From Onthophagus taurus (Eukaryota; Arthropoda; Insecta; Coleoptera; Scarabaeidae): DNA of 64,000 nt. The notes beneath the pieces are model-generated. The model was not told the DNA's origin. It worked only from the letters and a program-made list of their open reading frames with translations, and did not search any database. The stretch lies in assembly GCF_036711975.1 (NCBI RefSeq), contig NC_091973.1, positions 19,468,001-19,532,000 on the forward strand, given 5' to 3'. Each line of letters starts with the position of its first letter. Position 1 is the stretch's first letter. Positions 39,256 through 50,084 of this stretch are shown piece after piece. The translations under genes and the position numbers were made by a program.

Positions 39256-40328
39256 ATATTCCTAATTTCCTGTGCATGCGCATTCAAGCGACGCCGACGG
39301 GAGGCACGCCTTTAAACGCTCAGCAAATTTAAATTTTAAAAATGTAAACAGGTAAATCAGGTAAATTTATTTTATTCATTAAATATATTATTTTTTTTTT
39401 TTTAATTTTATTAAATGTATTATTCTTATTCATCGTCTGCGAGCGAGTTTTCTCTTATCTAATCTTCGCACATATCCTACCGCATATTTCCTGCGATTCG
39501 TTAACGCGTCAACAACCGCCGCACTCGAAAGACCCGATTCAGTTCGTTTTTAACCGCTGCTAATTCGTCTAGTTCGTAAATCACGATATAAAAGAAAATG
39601 TTTAGTACAATTTACAACGTCAAAGTACAACGGTCTTCCTCTTCTTTCTTTTTATTACGACAACATTGTGCGATAGCGGAGAAGAAGAAGAAGGAGAAAC
39701 AACCGTAGCAGTTACTGCATCACCTTCAGCTGAAACCTTAGAGATTACTACTACTACATACTACATTAGCATCATCTCCAGCTGATATTCGAAAAATAAA
39801 TAATTTTCATTATCAACTACTCCGGTTGAAGACAGATCCTAAAGTAAGTTTTAAAGTTAAAAATCCTAAGAAAGGAGGAGGAACCTCCGCAAAACAAGAT
39901 CAACCTACAACAACCACAGCGATGAAAGATGCATCTTCGATCATCAGAGGTTCAGTGTCTTTAATATGTTTAAATATATGAGGGTTGATGGTAAAAAAAA
40001 ATTGAAGAAAAGTAATTGTGTTTTAAAATAAATATAATATTAATTTTTATTTATTAATTTTGTGTTTTATTTATCCACCACACACCAGAGTGCGCATAAC
40101 TCAGTCCTACTTACACCACTCAAATCTAGGTGGCGCCATTGTATTTAAATTTTTTTATTTAATTTTCTAAAAATCCCTAGATCTCTAGTTACTTTTAATA
40201 CCAACCTAATTTTTTTTCCCCCAAACTTTAGTTGGTATCCCCCCCTATACCTAATACATTGAGGCGTGACGTCACCGCAGGAGCAGCAGGAGCAACTTCC
40301 GCTCTAGAACCTGCATTCTTACACTACT
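39256..40328 (-). repeat. Right terminal inverted repeat of the Polinton
   Basis: It is the reverse complement of 30313-31364 with few differences. It holds a second copy of the Lys/Thr-rich repeat-borne coding stretch (about 39830-40030, plus strand). Confidence 0.9.
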
Positions 40329-40649
40329 GATAATTATAGCTCAATCCGGAAATAGTGGTGGTCAAACATTTGATGTTTCAACGGGTCATATATCCGAAAT
40401 TTTCGGTATAATCGCATTTATTGGTGTTGTTTTAATATTTACGTGTTGCTGCTGTGGGCCGGTGATATATTTGGTACGAGCGAGAGAAAGGGCTATGGAA
40501 TGAAGATTGAAGCGTCATCTTAGCCGAACCCAAGACTTATAAATTAAATTTTCCGCACCAAGCAAGAGATGTGGCCGATTATGTCTATTGAATGTCGGAA
40601 GTGATTGTGACGAGTTTTCGGCATTTTCTTGAAGAGCTGCGTGTAATAC

Positions 40650-41378
40650 AGAGAAACCTAACCAAGGACAAGGAAGAGAGGCGTAAAGGTGTAATCTTTA
40701 AATGGGATAGCGCGTGTCAAGACGCATTTGATAAATTAAAAGCCAGCCTTATTTGTCCACCTATACTACAATATACAAATTTTTCCAAGGATAACACTTT
40801 TATTTTAAAAACAGATGCTTCAGGTTATGCTGTTGGTGCTATTCTTTGTAATGGAGATGACAGACCTGTATTGTAGTCGTAGCCTTAATAAATCCGAGAA
40901 AAATTACAGTACAATCGAAAAAGAACTAACAGCAATTGTATTTGCAGTAAAACATTTTAGACCTTATCTATTCGGAAGGAAATTCCAAATATTTACTGAC
41001 CATCGACCACTTGTTTATTTGTTTAGTATGACTAATCCTTCCAGTAGAGTAATGAAATTCAGATTAGTTTTAGAAGAATATGATTTCGATATTCAATATA
41101 TAGTAGGAAAAAATAACATGGCAGCAGATGCTTTGTCCCGCATAGAAATTTCTTTAGATCAACTTAAAAGTATGACAGATAACGCAGTAAATGTAAATGT
41201 TATAACTAGAGCTCAACAAAAGAAACTCACCAGCGATCTTAAGGATAAAATTAGCAATCATTTACAAGAAAGGATTGGCCACCCTGGTATTGTAGAAATG
41301 TTAAAATGTCCTGAGAATTCCACTGAATTAAAGTTACTAAACATTAATGAAATTAATAAAGTAATAAAAGGAAAATAA
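40650..41378 (+). pseudogene. RNase H region of Gypsy D pol
   Basis: FKWDSACQDAFDKLKASL begins the RT connection. LKTDASGYAVGAIL and ATFAVKHFRPYLFG-like blocks, then FTDHRPLVYLFSMTN and VLEEYDFDIQYIVG, complete RNase H, and the tail runs on to 41378. It is about 65-70% like the same region of Gypsy A by eye. It is isolated from any RT core and is a fossil. Confidence 0.8.
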
Positions 41379-41410
41379 TACGTAAAATTTAAAGACTTTA
41401 TTTATGTAAA

Positions 41411-43240
41411 ACAGTTAAAAACCCTTGTTCAAATCGAACTTTTGGAACTTTGATTTTGAGAATTGGCGATTTTGTATGCCGTTGTGTCTTAACTTTCTGG
41501 CATTGTAAACATGATTTCTGAAATTCTATAACTATTCCTCTAAATTGCTGCGGAATGTAAATTCGCGGAGAATCCGTTGATATTTCACACCATAATTTGA
41601 TATCAGGTAGCACTGTGGGTTGTAGCAGTTGTAGCAGCAACTGATAGGGTGTAGTGTGAGTGTGAGAAAATTGTTTATGTAGTAAGTTCGACAATTCGAT
41701 ATCTGTGAGTTGAGCTTTGTAAAGTGTAAGTGTGTCGGGGTACTGAGAATTTAGGGATTCAATATTTGTCCTGGACAAAGTGTCTGCAACGATATTGGAA
41801 TTTCCCTTAATGTATCTCACATCGGATGTATATTGTGTTATGTAATTTAGGTACCTGGTTTGTCTTGGTGTTTTTTCTGTTCATGAAAATATTGCCGTAG
41901 TTATTATGTTTGTGGTCAGTGAAAACTGTAACATTGTTTCCATGTAGGAAATGATTAAAAAATTTTATGGCAGAATGTATTGCCAATAGCTCTCTGTCGA
42001 AAGTTGAATATTTAACTTGACTTGGAGAAAGTTTATGTGAATAAAATGCTAACGGTTGCGGTGTTTCATCAATAGTTTGGCTCAGAACTGCTCCTATACC
42101 TGTATTAGAAGCGTCTGTGGTATCTGACAGCGAAGCGTGACCAACAAATATTAGTGCGATTATTGGGCGACAAGGATCGTTTCCTCGAATTTCTTCGATT
42201 TCGGTCTCTTGATACTTGTCGTCTATAATCACAATGACACGGTTTTGAATTATTAAATGGTAATGTATTGCTAAATTGTGCTTCTAAAGCACTAATTTGA
42301 CTTTCTAATCTTTTTGTCGTATTCTGCTGTTGTTGAGCAACTGGGTCCAAAAGCGTTTGGCAAGCTAAAGTCAAATTTTTTATAGAGGTTAAAATTTCGT
42401 CATGTCGTGTCATTGGTGGCGTCGTAATGCTGTTTTCGCGAGTGTTGTGGTGTTTTTGATAATACAGGGTGTCGGCTGAGGTATCCGAGAAATTTTGTAT
42501 ATGAATTCTATAATTAATTTTAAGCACAAATGATTCTATTCACTTTTCTCGAATTCCAAACGGTTGTTGAAATATCGAGGTTTGAAGTTGACAGATCGTA
42601 TGGATAGATATTAAACAGTAAATAACATGTTGCTAGGTAATTGAATAATTAGCCATTTAATTGATATTAGAATAAAATTGTTGACATTCAGGTCATTAAT
42701 TGTCATCATTGTTATCAATTGTGCTTAAAATTGATCATAGAATTCATATACAAAGTTTCTCGGATACCTTAGCGGACACCCTGTATGTGTTGTGTTGTGC
42801 GTCGTTATAGAAGGAAGAAGAAGTGGTGGAAGAAGGCAACAAAGGCAAATTTAGGGATTCCCAGACCTTATCCGCGACCGTAAGGAGGTCTGCAAGTTCT
42901 TCCTTCGCGGATGATAGAAGTGCAACGGAAACTACCCGAGGTAAACGCCTTTCCCACAACTTAATTAGTAATTTGGGGCTCACCACTTGCGATCCACCGA
43001 CTGTTGCGGACATAGATCTATAAACCTCTGATGGTTTCTGATCTCCCATCTGTGATCCTGAAAGGATACCATCTAAGCGTTTTTCTTCACTTAGTGATAA
43101 TCTTTCTATTAAGGCCGTTTTAAGAGAGGTATATGGGGTCGCAAGCGGAGGAGCCTGAATGAGATCGACTACCGTGGTAATAATTTCGGTTGGTAAATTA
43201 GCGAAAAGATAGTTAAATTTAGTTCCAACATTCACTGTGT
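41411..43240 (-). mobile_element. CsRn1-type Gypsy remnant
   Basis: The minus strand shows a CsRn1-like Gag (FNYLFANLPTEIITTVVDLI, PYTSLKTALIERLSLSEE, IKLWERRLPRVVSVALLSS) at 43235-42800, an RNase H (DASNTGIGAVLSQ, QPLAFYSHKLSPSQVKYST, YSTFDRELLAIHSAIKFF) at 42150-41940, and the start of the integrase zinc region (SCLQCQKVKTQRHTKSP) to 41411. Protease and most of RT are missing and no LTRs are seen. It is a broken, old fossil that carries a MITE in gag. Confidence 0.8.
42465..42783. mobile_element. MITE with about 70-bp inverted ends, TA target (Tc1/mariner type)
   Basis: The 319-bp unit starts CAGGGTGTCGGCTGAGG and ends with the matching complement (CCTTAGCGGACACCCTG). The inverted match extends about 70 bp with few differences. 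TA flanks it on both sides (42463-42464 and 42784-42785). Gag coding of the CsRn1-type fossil continues on both sides. It encodes nothing and would need a transposase from elsewhere. Confidence 0.85.
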
Positions 43241-43599
43241 ACCAGTATTATAATAAATTTAATGTAAACGAAGAAAAATATAAATTAATTGTATATTGTA
43301 CTTTTTTACTAATAATGTCCACAATAATGTACTTCACAAACAGAACAAAGGGTACCAACTGGAGCTTCTTGAAAGCTACGAAATAGACAAGTTTATAAAA
43401 AACAACACACAACTCGAATGTCTTAATGATCAAATTTTTCGTATTAAACCACCTCTTTACAACTGTTTGCAAAACCCTTTTCCCCAAAATACCGAGGACT
43501 AGTTTAATTAGCCGCACACACTAGTCACAGATTTTGGGGTACTATTGTTAAATATTGTGATAAAAATAACCATTTCATAGTTCATTGAGAAAAACATAA

Positions 43600-45030
43600 C
43601 CATAAAATTTGGACAGAGAAATTTTTGTTGGTAGAAATCTTATTTAAAACCGTTTAGTTTGCTTCCAAAGGTATCAATTAAATTAGTTCAGCTCCTAAAG
43701 CACATTTTTCATCCATGCTTTGATGTTTTAACGTTATTTTGAAGAAGAAATCGTAGATTTAAAATTGAATTTTTCTAACTTTACTCATTGGAATTTGGCG
43801 TGTACTCCAATGTATATCTGAAAACAAGAAAAGACAACGATGAATACGAAGTCTTATTACGACTCATAAAGGAATAAGGAAGAAATCAACGGAAAAAGAA
43901 TTTAATTTTGAAGGTTAGTTCCAAGAAAATCCGAAAGATGACGCTAATTTCGATGCAAAAATTTTAAATTTTGAAAAAGGCGCAAACCTAAGAACCAATC
44001 AGAAACGAGGAAGAAACAGGAGGGGGGCTGAGTATAAAATCGCAAGCAAACAGGAGACAGTCGTCATCTGACCAGCAACGAATTTACGTCGATTGACAGT
44101 AAAAAACAAATTAAATCTCCGCGAGGCCAACGAGTCAATTCAAAACGTCAAAGTTAAAAAAAAAAGATAACCTCAAAATTATTAAATAATTGAACTAACC
44201 TCAAACCTGATCCGAGAACTCCTGAAACATCTTCGAAATTATCCAAGATCCAAATCCCAAGGACAAGCAGTCCACTCATCCGTCAGAAGAATCCCGTAGA
44301 CAATCCCGAATAAACCGAAAGAGAGACCTGAAACTACGAGGAATCCGGAAAAACTAGTTCGAACTCCGAAACCAAGAGACAATCCATTATCCTGTTACCA
44401 CATTGAATCCCAACCCTTTTTCTTCGCAGTGAGTCGGTTGATAATTTATTTTTTTTATTTAACATAACCTATAAAAGAAAAATTAACCAATTAAACTCAA
44501 AAGATAACTGACAAGAATTTCCTTTATAATTCATTATCAATACTTACTTGTGGGTAAAGATTTTTCAGTTTTTCTTGTATAACTTTCATTTTCTTTTAAC
44601 ACTATTTTTTCAACGAGTTTGATTTCAATTTAAAACGTTAGCCATTTTTTATTTCAAGGACGAATATAACGAGTTTTCTACCCTGTTCTCTCTCAAAAAG
44701 ATAAAAAATAAACGTGTTCTCTCTCAGATCGATTTTTCAGTCGATAATTGTAGTTTTCTGTTTTTTATTTAAAAGTTTTACCTCTCGTCGATAGAAATTT
44801 AATTTAAATTCAAAAGAAATTTATTTTTTGAACTGAACTTGCCCGAAACCCTGAGTTTAATTAGAGTCTCATAGTTAAAACTACTATTATTATTGTAATT
44901 AAATAAATTAAAGAACCCTATTTTTTGAAAAACCGAACATTGTAGTTTTACTTCAATTAATCAAAGTCCCCACACACAGTAAAACATTACAATATATTTA
45001 AAAAACGCAATTTAAAATCCAAACTCCCCA
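43600..45030 (+). repeat. Apparent solo LTR related to Gypsy E
   Basis: From about 44365 to 45030 the sequence aligns, at roughly 80% by eye, with 46541-47200, the LTR of Gypsy E (shared AGAGACAATCCAT, TACTTACTTGTGGGTAAAGAT, CAACGAGTTTGAT). No primer site or coding region follows, so it looks solo. The start is unclear; coding potential is absent from 43560 onward. A promoter-like TATAAA is near 44034. Confidence 0.55.
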
Positions 45031-45660
45031 CCCTTTACACGTTTATTTTATTTTTATTATATAAAATAAACTTAACCCTATTATACTTAACCAATAAAAT
45101 AACTATAGTAACTAAATACTCGCCGGGCCTGAGAAGCCCGGTTTATGCATCCTAGGGTTAATGCATAAAACTTTATATATTTGCCAAAATATTATTTTGC
45201 CAAATTTCCTAAATGAATTCACTTTTTTTTTAAATTGTAATACTTTAATTGACTAATTTTAATAATAGCTAAACTAATTTTAATAATAGCTAGAAACATA
45301 AATTCAGTTACAAAAGCACATGCGCAATACATATTTTTCACTTTTCTCAAATCTGGTTTTCGAACAAAAAGTTGAATTATTCTTGCAAGATCATCCATTT
45401 TACTTCATTTACTTGTAACGTCCGTTCGTTTTATTTTTACCTCAAATTTTAATGTGTTAATAGTTTAAACTTTAATCATTTTTATACAAAATTATAATTT
45501 ATAATGTATATCCGTCAATAATTTGTGACAGAAAATATTGGAAATTCTTCAAATGTTGATAATGCACGTGCGTTTTTTAAACTATGGTTTTTGAATTAAC
45601 GAGTAAGTTTATCTTTTAATTTTTAATTTGTAACATCAATTAATATTACTCAATAACGTA
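45031..45660. other. AT-rich non-coding stretch with a GC hairpin
   Basis: No gene. A perfect 6-bp stem, CCGGGC-CTGAGAA-GCCCGG, lies at about 45123-45141 in otherwise AT-rich sequence and is followed by TGCATCCTAGGGTTAATGCAT. Confidence 0.4.
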
Positions 45661-45775
45661 TTGTAGCGCTTCTCAGGATGACGTAAGTCGAAACTTGTCA
45701 AGCCAGATTTAAGAATAAACCAGTAAAAAAGTACAATATTCAACTAATTTATATTTTTCTTCGTTTACATTAAGT

Positions 45776-46325
45776 TTATATAAATAAATACCTAGAAATA
45801 GTGGGTGATACACACGCCCATAAACGCAATAATGATCCTAATGGGCAAATAAAGGGTAACAAATCATTTAAATATAGAAATATTATTAAGCGGTTGATTG
45901 ATCGTCAAGGAGAAGAGAGCACGCATCGCACTTCTCGTAAAAGAACTAACAAGGAGACAACGCAGTTGACTCTTCACCAATTTTGATGAATTTTTTTGTG
46001 GTGAATCTATGTTGAATATGTATCAGTTTTACCAGAGCTTTTGATCCAATGGCCCTTCTAAAAGGCGTAATTTATTTTTAAAGTTTAAGACCTTTGAAAA
46101 TTAATTTTATATGCCGCAAGGAAAAATCGCCTGCGGATAACAACACATAGCGCGGTGGATGAGTGCTGGGCTCTCATTCAGAAGTACTAGGTTCGAGACT
46201 TGAACGAACGTTCCTTTTTTTTAACTTATTTTGCAATTGTAATTGTATGTTTTTATAGTGTATATGTTTTTTTGTAAGTCAATAATAAAATGCAAAGTTG
46301 TAGTTTATATTAATAATATATAAAG
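45776..46325. other. Spacer with an unassigned frame and a tRNA-like segment
   Basis: A basic 61-codon frame at 45801-45986 (MGDTHAHKRNNDPNGQIKG ...) has no recognised domain. At about 46150-46215 a tRNA-like stretch has a box-A-like TGGATGAGTGC and a box-B-like GGTTCGAGACT at the proper distance, followed by a T-run. It could be the head of a tRNA-derived SINE or a decayed tRNA. No functional tRNA fold is convincing. Confidence 0.35.
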
Positions 46326-46530
46326 ATAATGTTTACCGATCAAAAAAAAGTAATACAAAAACAAAATAAAACGTGATTTTAATTATTGTAAAGTAAAACA
46401 GATAAAACAAATATAATATTTTTTTATTATAATATTTTTAATTTTTCGATCGATCTGTTTTACTTTACAATAATTAAAATTACGTTTTATTTTGTTTTTG
46501 TATTACTTTTTTTTCGATCAATAAACATTA
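46326..46530. mobile_element. Small palindromic element, about 205 bp
   Basis: Arms of about 75 bp (46326-46402 and 46453-46530) are reverse complements, starting AATGTTTA(C/T)(C/T)GATC and including AAAAAAAGTAATACAAAAAC. A 50-bp AT-rich middle separates them. It is a non-autonomous DNA element or fold-back repeat; no firm target duplication was found. Confidence 0.6.
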
Positions 46531-47219
46531 TTAAAATTAGTTAGTGCCCCGAACACAAGAGACAATCCATAATCCAGATACCACATTGAACTCCAATCCT
46601 TTCTTTTTCACAGTGAGTCGGATGATAATTTTATTATTTAACATAACCTACAAAAAGAAAAATCAAAGAATCAAATTCAAAGAACAACTCCCAAGAGTTT
46701 CCTATAATTTTGATAAATACTTACTTGTGGGTAAAGATTTATTAGTTTTCTTGAATAACGTTCATTTATTTAATTCTATTTTTCTTCAACGAGTTTGATG
46801 ACAACTTAAGACGTCGGCCATTTGTTATTTTCAAAGAACGGTTCTAACGAGTTTTATCCTACTCTCTCTCTCTCAAATAATAAACGGGTTCTCTCTAATA
46901 TCGATATTTCAGTCGATAACCACAGTTATCTATTTTATTTAAAAATTTATCTCTCGTAAATAAGCATTGTTATTAAAGTAAATGTAGGAAAACCATTTTT
47001 TTTTGTTACTCATAAAACGAGTTAATTTGATTTTGTGTTTAATTAAATGAATTTTTTGTCGAACCTGATTAATTTTCTTTTGAACCTGAACTTGCCCGAA
47101 ACCCTGAGTTTTTAATAAGAGTCTCTTAAAATTAAAGAAACCCAAATTTATAGTTTAATAACTTGTGTAAAAACACAATTAAAATCACCACAATTATTTG
47201 GCGACCAAAACGTGGGGCA

Positions 47220-47242
47220 NNNNNNNNNNNNNNNNNNNNNNN
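47220..47242. other. Assembly gap (23 N)
   Basis: A run of N falls between the primer site and the leader of Gypsy E; its true length is unknown. Confidence 0.99.
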
Positions 47243-47456
47243 CTACTGGGCAGTTCAAAAAAGAAAAGAGAGAGTAAAAACGAGAGGTAGAAAGATAAAG
47301 AGAGAGAGAAAACTTAGCGAAAATTTTTATTATTAAAAAAATACGGTTCTTATTTTGGTAACTAATTTAAGCAAAAACATAAAACAGATCAGTAAAAGAG
47401 TTTTATAAAAGAACAATTCTCGTACGAAATTATTTATTTTAATAAACAAAAACATC

Positions 47457-48755
47457 ATGTCTGAAGAAAGAGTAACACGAGGAAGAACTTTAGCGAAGGA
47501 AAAGACCAGAGATAGAGGTACAAGCAAGGAAACCTCGATAATAGCAGCCACCACTTCTTCGGGGGATAGAAAAGGAAAAAGTGAAGACCGAATCTTAATG
47601 GAATTTCTTAAACAAATGCAAGAAAATGTTAATGAAAATCAAAGAAAAAATAAAGAAAGAGCTGCTCAGGATAAAAAAGAAATGATGGATAATTTTAATG
47701 AAAAAGCAGAGGAAAGACAACGTATAGCTGAAGAAAGAGCAGAACAAAAAGCAGATGAAAGACAACGTATAGCTGAAGAAAGAGCAGAACAAAGAACAGA
47801 GCAAAATAAAAGAGAAATAATAGAATTATTAAAAAACAACCAACAACTAACAGACGAGAAATTAAACGAATATAAAAGTGAAGTAAACCATAAAATTGAA
47901 GAAACTAAACTAGAATTACAGAACAGTTTAAAGAGCTTATATGAAAATCAAGTTGGAATTGACGAAAAGATCAAAAAGATAGAAGAAAACCAAAATTGTA
48001 CCGAGGCAAAGTTTGAAAGTCTCAACGAACTAAATTTCAAATTAAATAGAGACATTAATGAAATACAAACCAAAGTCCAAAAAGTAGACATACAACAAGA
48101 GAATATAAGTAAGGAATTAGTCGAGATAAAAGAACAAACTAGTTTACATCAAGATAAAATTCATAAAATAGAATATTATACGACCAGTTTAGAGGGAAAA
48201 ATTGACAATGAAACCATTAATTTAAAAAGTTCACTTGAAAATTATAAAGGAGAAGAAAAACTTAAATTGGAATTACTGGAAAATGAACTTAAAAAATTAA
48301 AAAGAGTGCGAATAAATATCAATAATATTGACCAGAATAAAATCAATCCTTACTTAAAACCTGAAATGTGGCCCCGATTTAAAGGTAGTTCAGATAAACT
48401 TCAACCAATGACATACTTAAACAACATTATTAGACTGACTGAAGAAATTTCTGATCCCAAAATTATACTAAATTTGATCCGATTGACGTTGGAAGAAAGA
48501 GCTTTAGAATGGTTTGAAATGGTTCAAGAAAAATGTAACAGTTTAGAAGATTTCCAGAGAGAATTTGTTAATCAATATTGCAGTAGAAGTCAGCAGGATA
48601 GAGTTAAAGTACGACTGTTGATTGGGAAATACCGAGAAAATTATGGAAGTAGGGAAAACTACGCATGTGACATGTTTAATCGCTGTAAATTTGTAGAAGG
48701 ATTAGACGAATCGACAATCACCAAATTTATTAAACCATTTTGTACTATCAGATAA
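47457..48755 (+). CDS. Gag of Gypsy E with long coiled coil
   Basis: The frame codes 432 residues. The N-terminus is basic and Ser/Thr-rich. Residues about 45-290 are a long heptad-rich coiled coil, with two copies of a short repeat ERQRIAEERAEQ at about residues 83-116. Then follows a capsid-type domain (INPYLKPEMWPRFKGSSD, LNLIRLTLEERALEWFEM, DFQREFVNQYCSRSQQDRV). The following frame (48787-49356) is rich in Asn, Tyr and His, a nucleocapsid-like tail without zinc knuckles. Gag packages the element's RNA; the coiled coil presumably drives assembly. Confidence 0.75.
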   Translation: MSEERVTRGRTLAKEKTRDRGTSKETSIIAATTSSGDRKGKSEDRILMEFLKQMQENVNENQRKNKERAAQDKKEMMDNFNEKAEERQRIAEERAEQKADERQRIAEERAEQRTEQNKREIIELLKNNQQLTDEKLNEYKSEVNHKIEETKLELQNSLKSLYENQVGIDEKIKKIEENQNCTEAKFESLNELNFKLNRDINEIQTKVQKVDIQQENISKELVEIKEQTSLHQDKIHKIEYYTTSLEGKIDNETINLKSSLENYKGEEKLKLELLENELKKLKRVRININNIDQNKINPYLKPEMWPRFKGSSDKLQPMTYLNNIIRLTEEISDPKIILNLIRLTLEERALEWFEMVQEKCNSLEDFQREFVNQYCSRSQQDRVKVRLLIGKYRENYGSRENYACDMFNRCKFVEGLDESTITKFIKPFCTIR

Positions 48756-50084
48756 CCAATTACTCGTATGTCAGAACATAACGAAAATGACACAACTCAT
48801 GGAAATTTTAAGACGATTGGATGACTTTAGTGAACAGCAAAGAAGGAAAAATAATATTTACAATAAACCTAAGTTAAGAAACGAAAACCACTATCCTAAT
48901 CAACACGGAAATGGAAACAACAATAATAAAACTACTAACCTAAATAACAACAACAAAAACAATTACCATAACTACAACAATTACAACAAGAATAATTACA
49001 AAAATCACAATAACGAAAATAATTATAACTATAACTATAAAAATGAAAATCATAATGGAAATGGAAATAATTTTTCCAGAGGAAACAGAGATAATGAACA
49101 TTATAACCGTAATTATCAACCAAATACATATAGACCACAAAATTATCCACGACTTGGATTTCAACCACGAGGACAGACAAATTTTAATCAGGGAAGGAAT
49201 TCATTTGGACCAGATGAACGTACTCCAAATAATACTAATATAAACGTGATAAACACTCGCAGACAAGAAGATGATCGCTGGAATAAAGAAGAGGTGACCA
49301 TTGCAGAGATACATGACCACGGTCAAAATGAAAAAAAAAAACGTCAAATTAACTAATGAACTACAAACAATTTTAAAAGAACCCGAAAATAAGATTCTAT
49401 GTATTAACCAATTTAATTTAAACAACCCTAAGAAATTTTACGATAATCCACATAATTTTTTAAATTTTCCTGATGAAGAGGAAATCTTATATAATTTAAT
49501 TCCAAAAATTGAAATACGAATTCGAAATTTAACCATAAAAGCAATTATCGACACAGCAGCAGAAATTTCACTAATAAATAAAGACATGGCATCGAAAATA
49601 GAAAATTTAGAAAACATTTTAGAAAAAATTAAGAAGATCGATTTAATAACGGCTGTTTGAATTCTTATAATTTTTATTACTTAGTTTTAGTTTTCAATTC
49701 GAATTTTCCTTTTCGTTCATAATTTCGTTCTTTTGTATGTTGTCTTTGTATTCATGTTACGCGTGCGTCTTGTCAAAAACCTGTATATTTGTAAAAATAC
49801 CTGTATCGAGTCAGTCAGTCGATTAAAAGTCTTGAAAAGAGCGTGAATTTCGTCGTTTTATTGAATACATCAAGTTATAAGTTTTGTTGAGTTTCGAGTG
49901 AAAAAAGAGGACATTTTCGTTTAATTCGATAAGTATAAAACTTTCAATTTTTGAATTATTCTAAACATTTGGTCCTTCGAGCCGGATCCTCGAATAAACG
50001 CGAAAATAAATTCGTGGAGGTGCGTGCAATTATACCGGTTCAGTTTCAATAACAATTTCGATTTATTTTAAGATTAATTTTTCG

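Larger units (their letters stand above)
30313..40328. mobile_element. Polinton/Maverick, 10.0 kb, without DNA polymerase
   Basis: Borders: AGTAGTGTAAGAATGC at the left and its reverse complement at the right, inside a 6-bp duplication GATAAT (30307-30312 and 40329-40334), the Polinton norm. Terminal inverted repeats of about 1.05 kb (30313-31364 and 39256-40328) are about 97% alike by eye. Genes: PPP1R15-like (+), integrase, an all-beta small protein, a charged protein, PLA2-like and ATPase (all -), then a core-type protein, protease, penton-like and major capsid (+). The usual polymerase B gene is absent, so length is well below the common 15-20 kb. The element looks mostly whole for what it carries, with perhaps two breaks in coding regions. 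The age appears modest. Confidence 0.92.
29906..41385 (+). mobile_element. Gypsy D: relative of Gypsy A, host of the 10-kb Polinton
   Basis: The likely 5' LTR is 29906-30182 (TGTGATTT ... TACCACA), followed by the same primer site as Gypsy A (TGGCGACCCTGCCAG, 30183-30197) and a small myristoylated membrane ORF that the Polinton splits at GATAAT. To the right of the Polinton that ORF ends near 40503. From about 40650 to 41378 come the RT connection and RNase H (LKTDASGYAVGAIL, TDHRPLVYL, DALSRIEISL), similar to Gypsy A. Gag, protease and most of RT are absent, as are integrase and a 3' LTR. It is a broken, internally shortened fossil. Confidence 0.8.
43255..45775 (+). mobile_element. Second Penelope-like remnant with inverted ends
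   Basis: A plus-strand frame at 43296-43502 (GYQLELLESYEIDKFIKNN ... LNDQI) parallels the Penelope-like coding end at 6790-6900. About 52 bp at 43255-43306 are inverted at 45722-45775. A decayed ribozyme-like phrase (GATGACGTAAGTCGAAAC) lies just before the right copy, near 45677. Large inserts, including an LTR, separate coding end and right end. The whole is broken. Confidence 0.5.

Noticed and set aside
45660-45722. Second hammerhead-like phrase (GATGACGTAAGTCGAAAC)
   Set aside because: The CTGATGA box is not intact and the stem is only three pairs, so it was not listed as a ribozyme; it is mentioned only as support for the Penelope-like call.
45801-45986. 61-codon basic frame
   Set aside because: No domain, no relatives recognised, and it sits in repeat-rich spacer; not supported as a gene.
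48935-49180. Tyr/Val/Ile-rich frames on the minus strand
   Set aside because: They are antisense shadows of the Asn-rich nucleocapsid-like region of Gypsy E.
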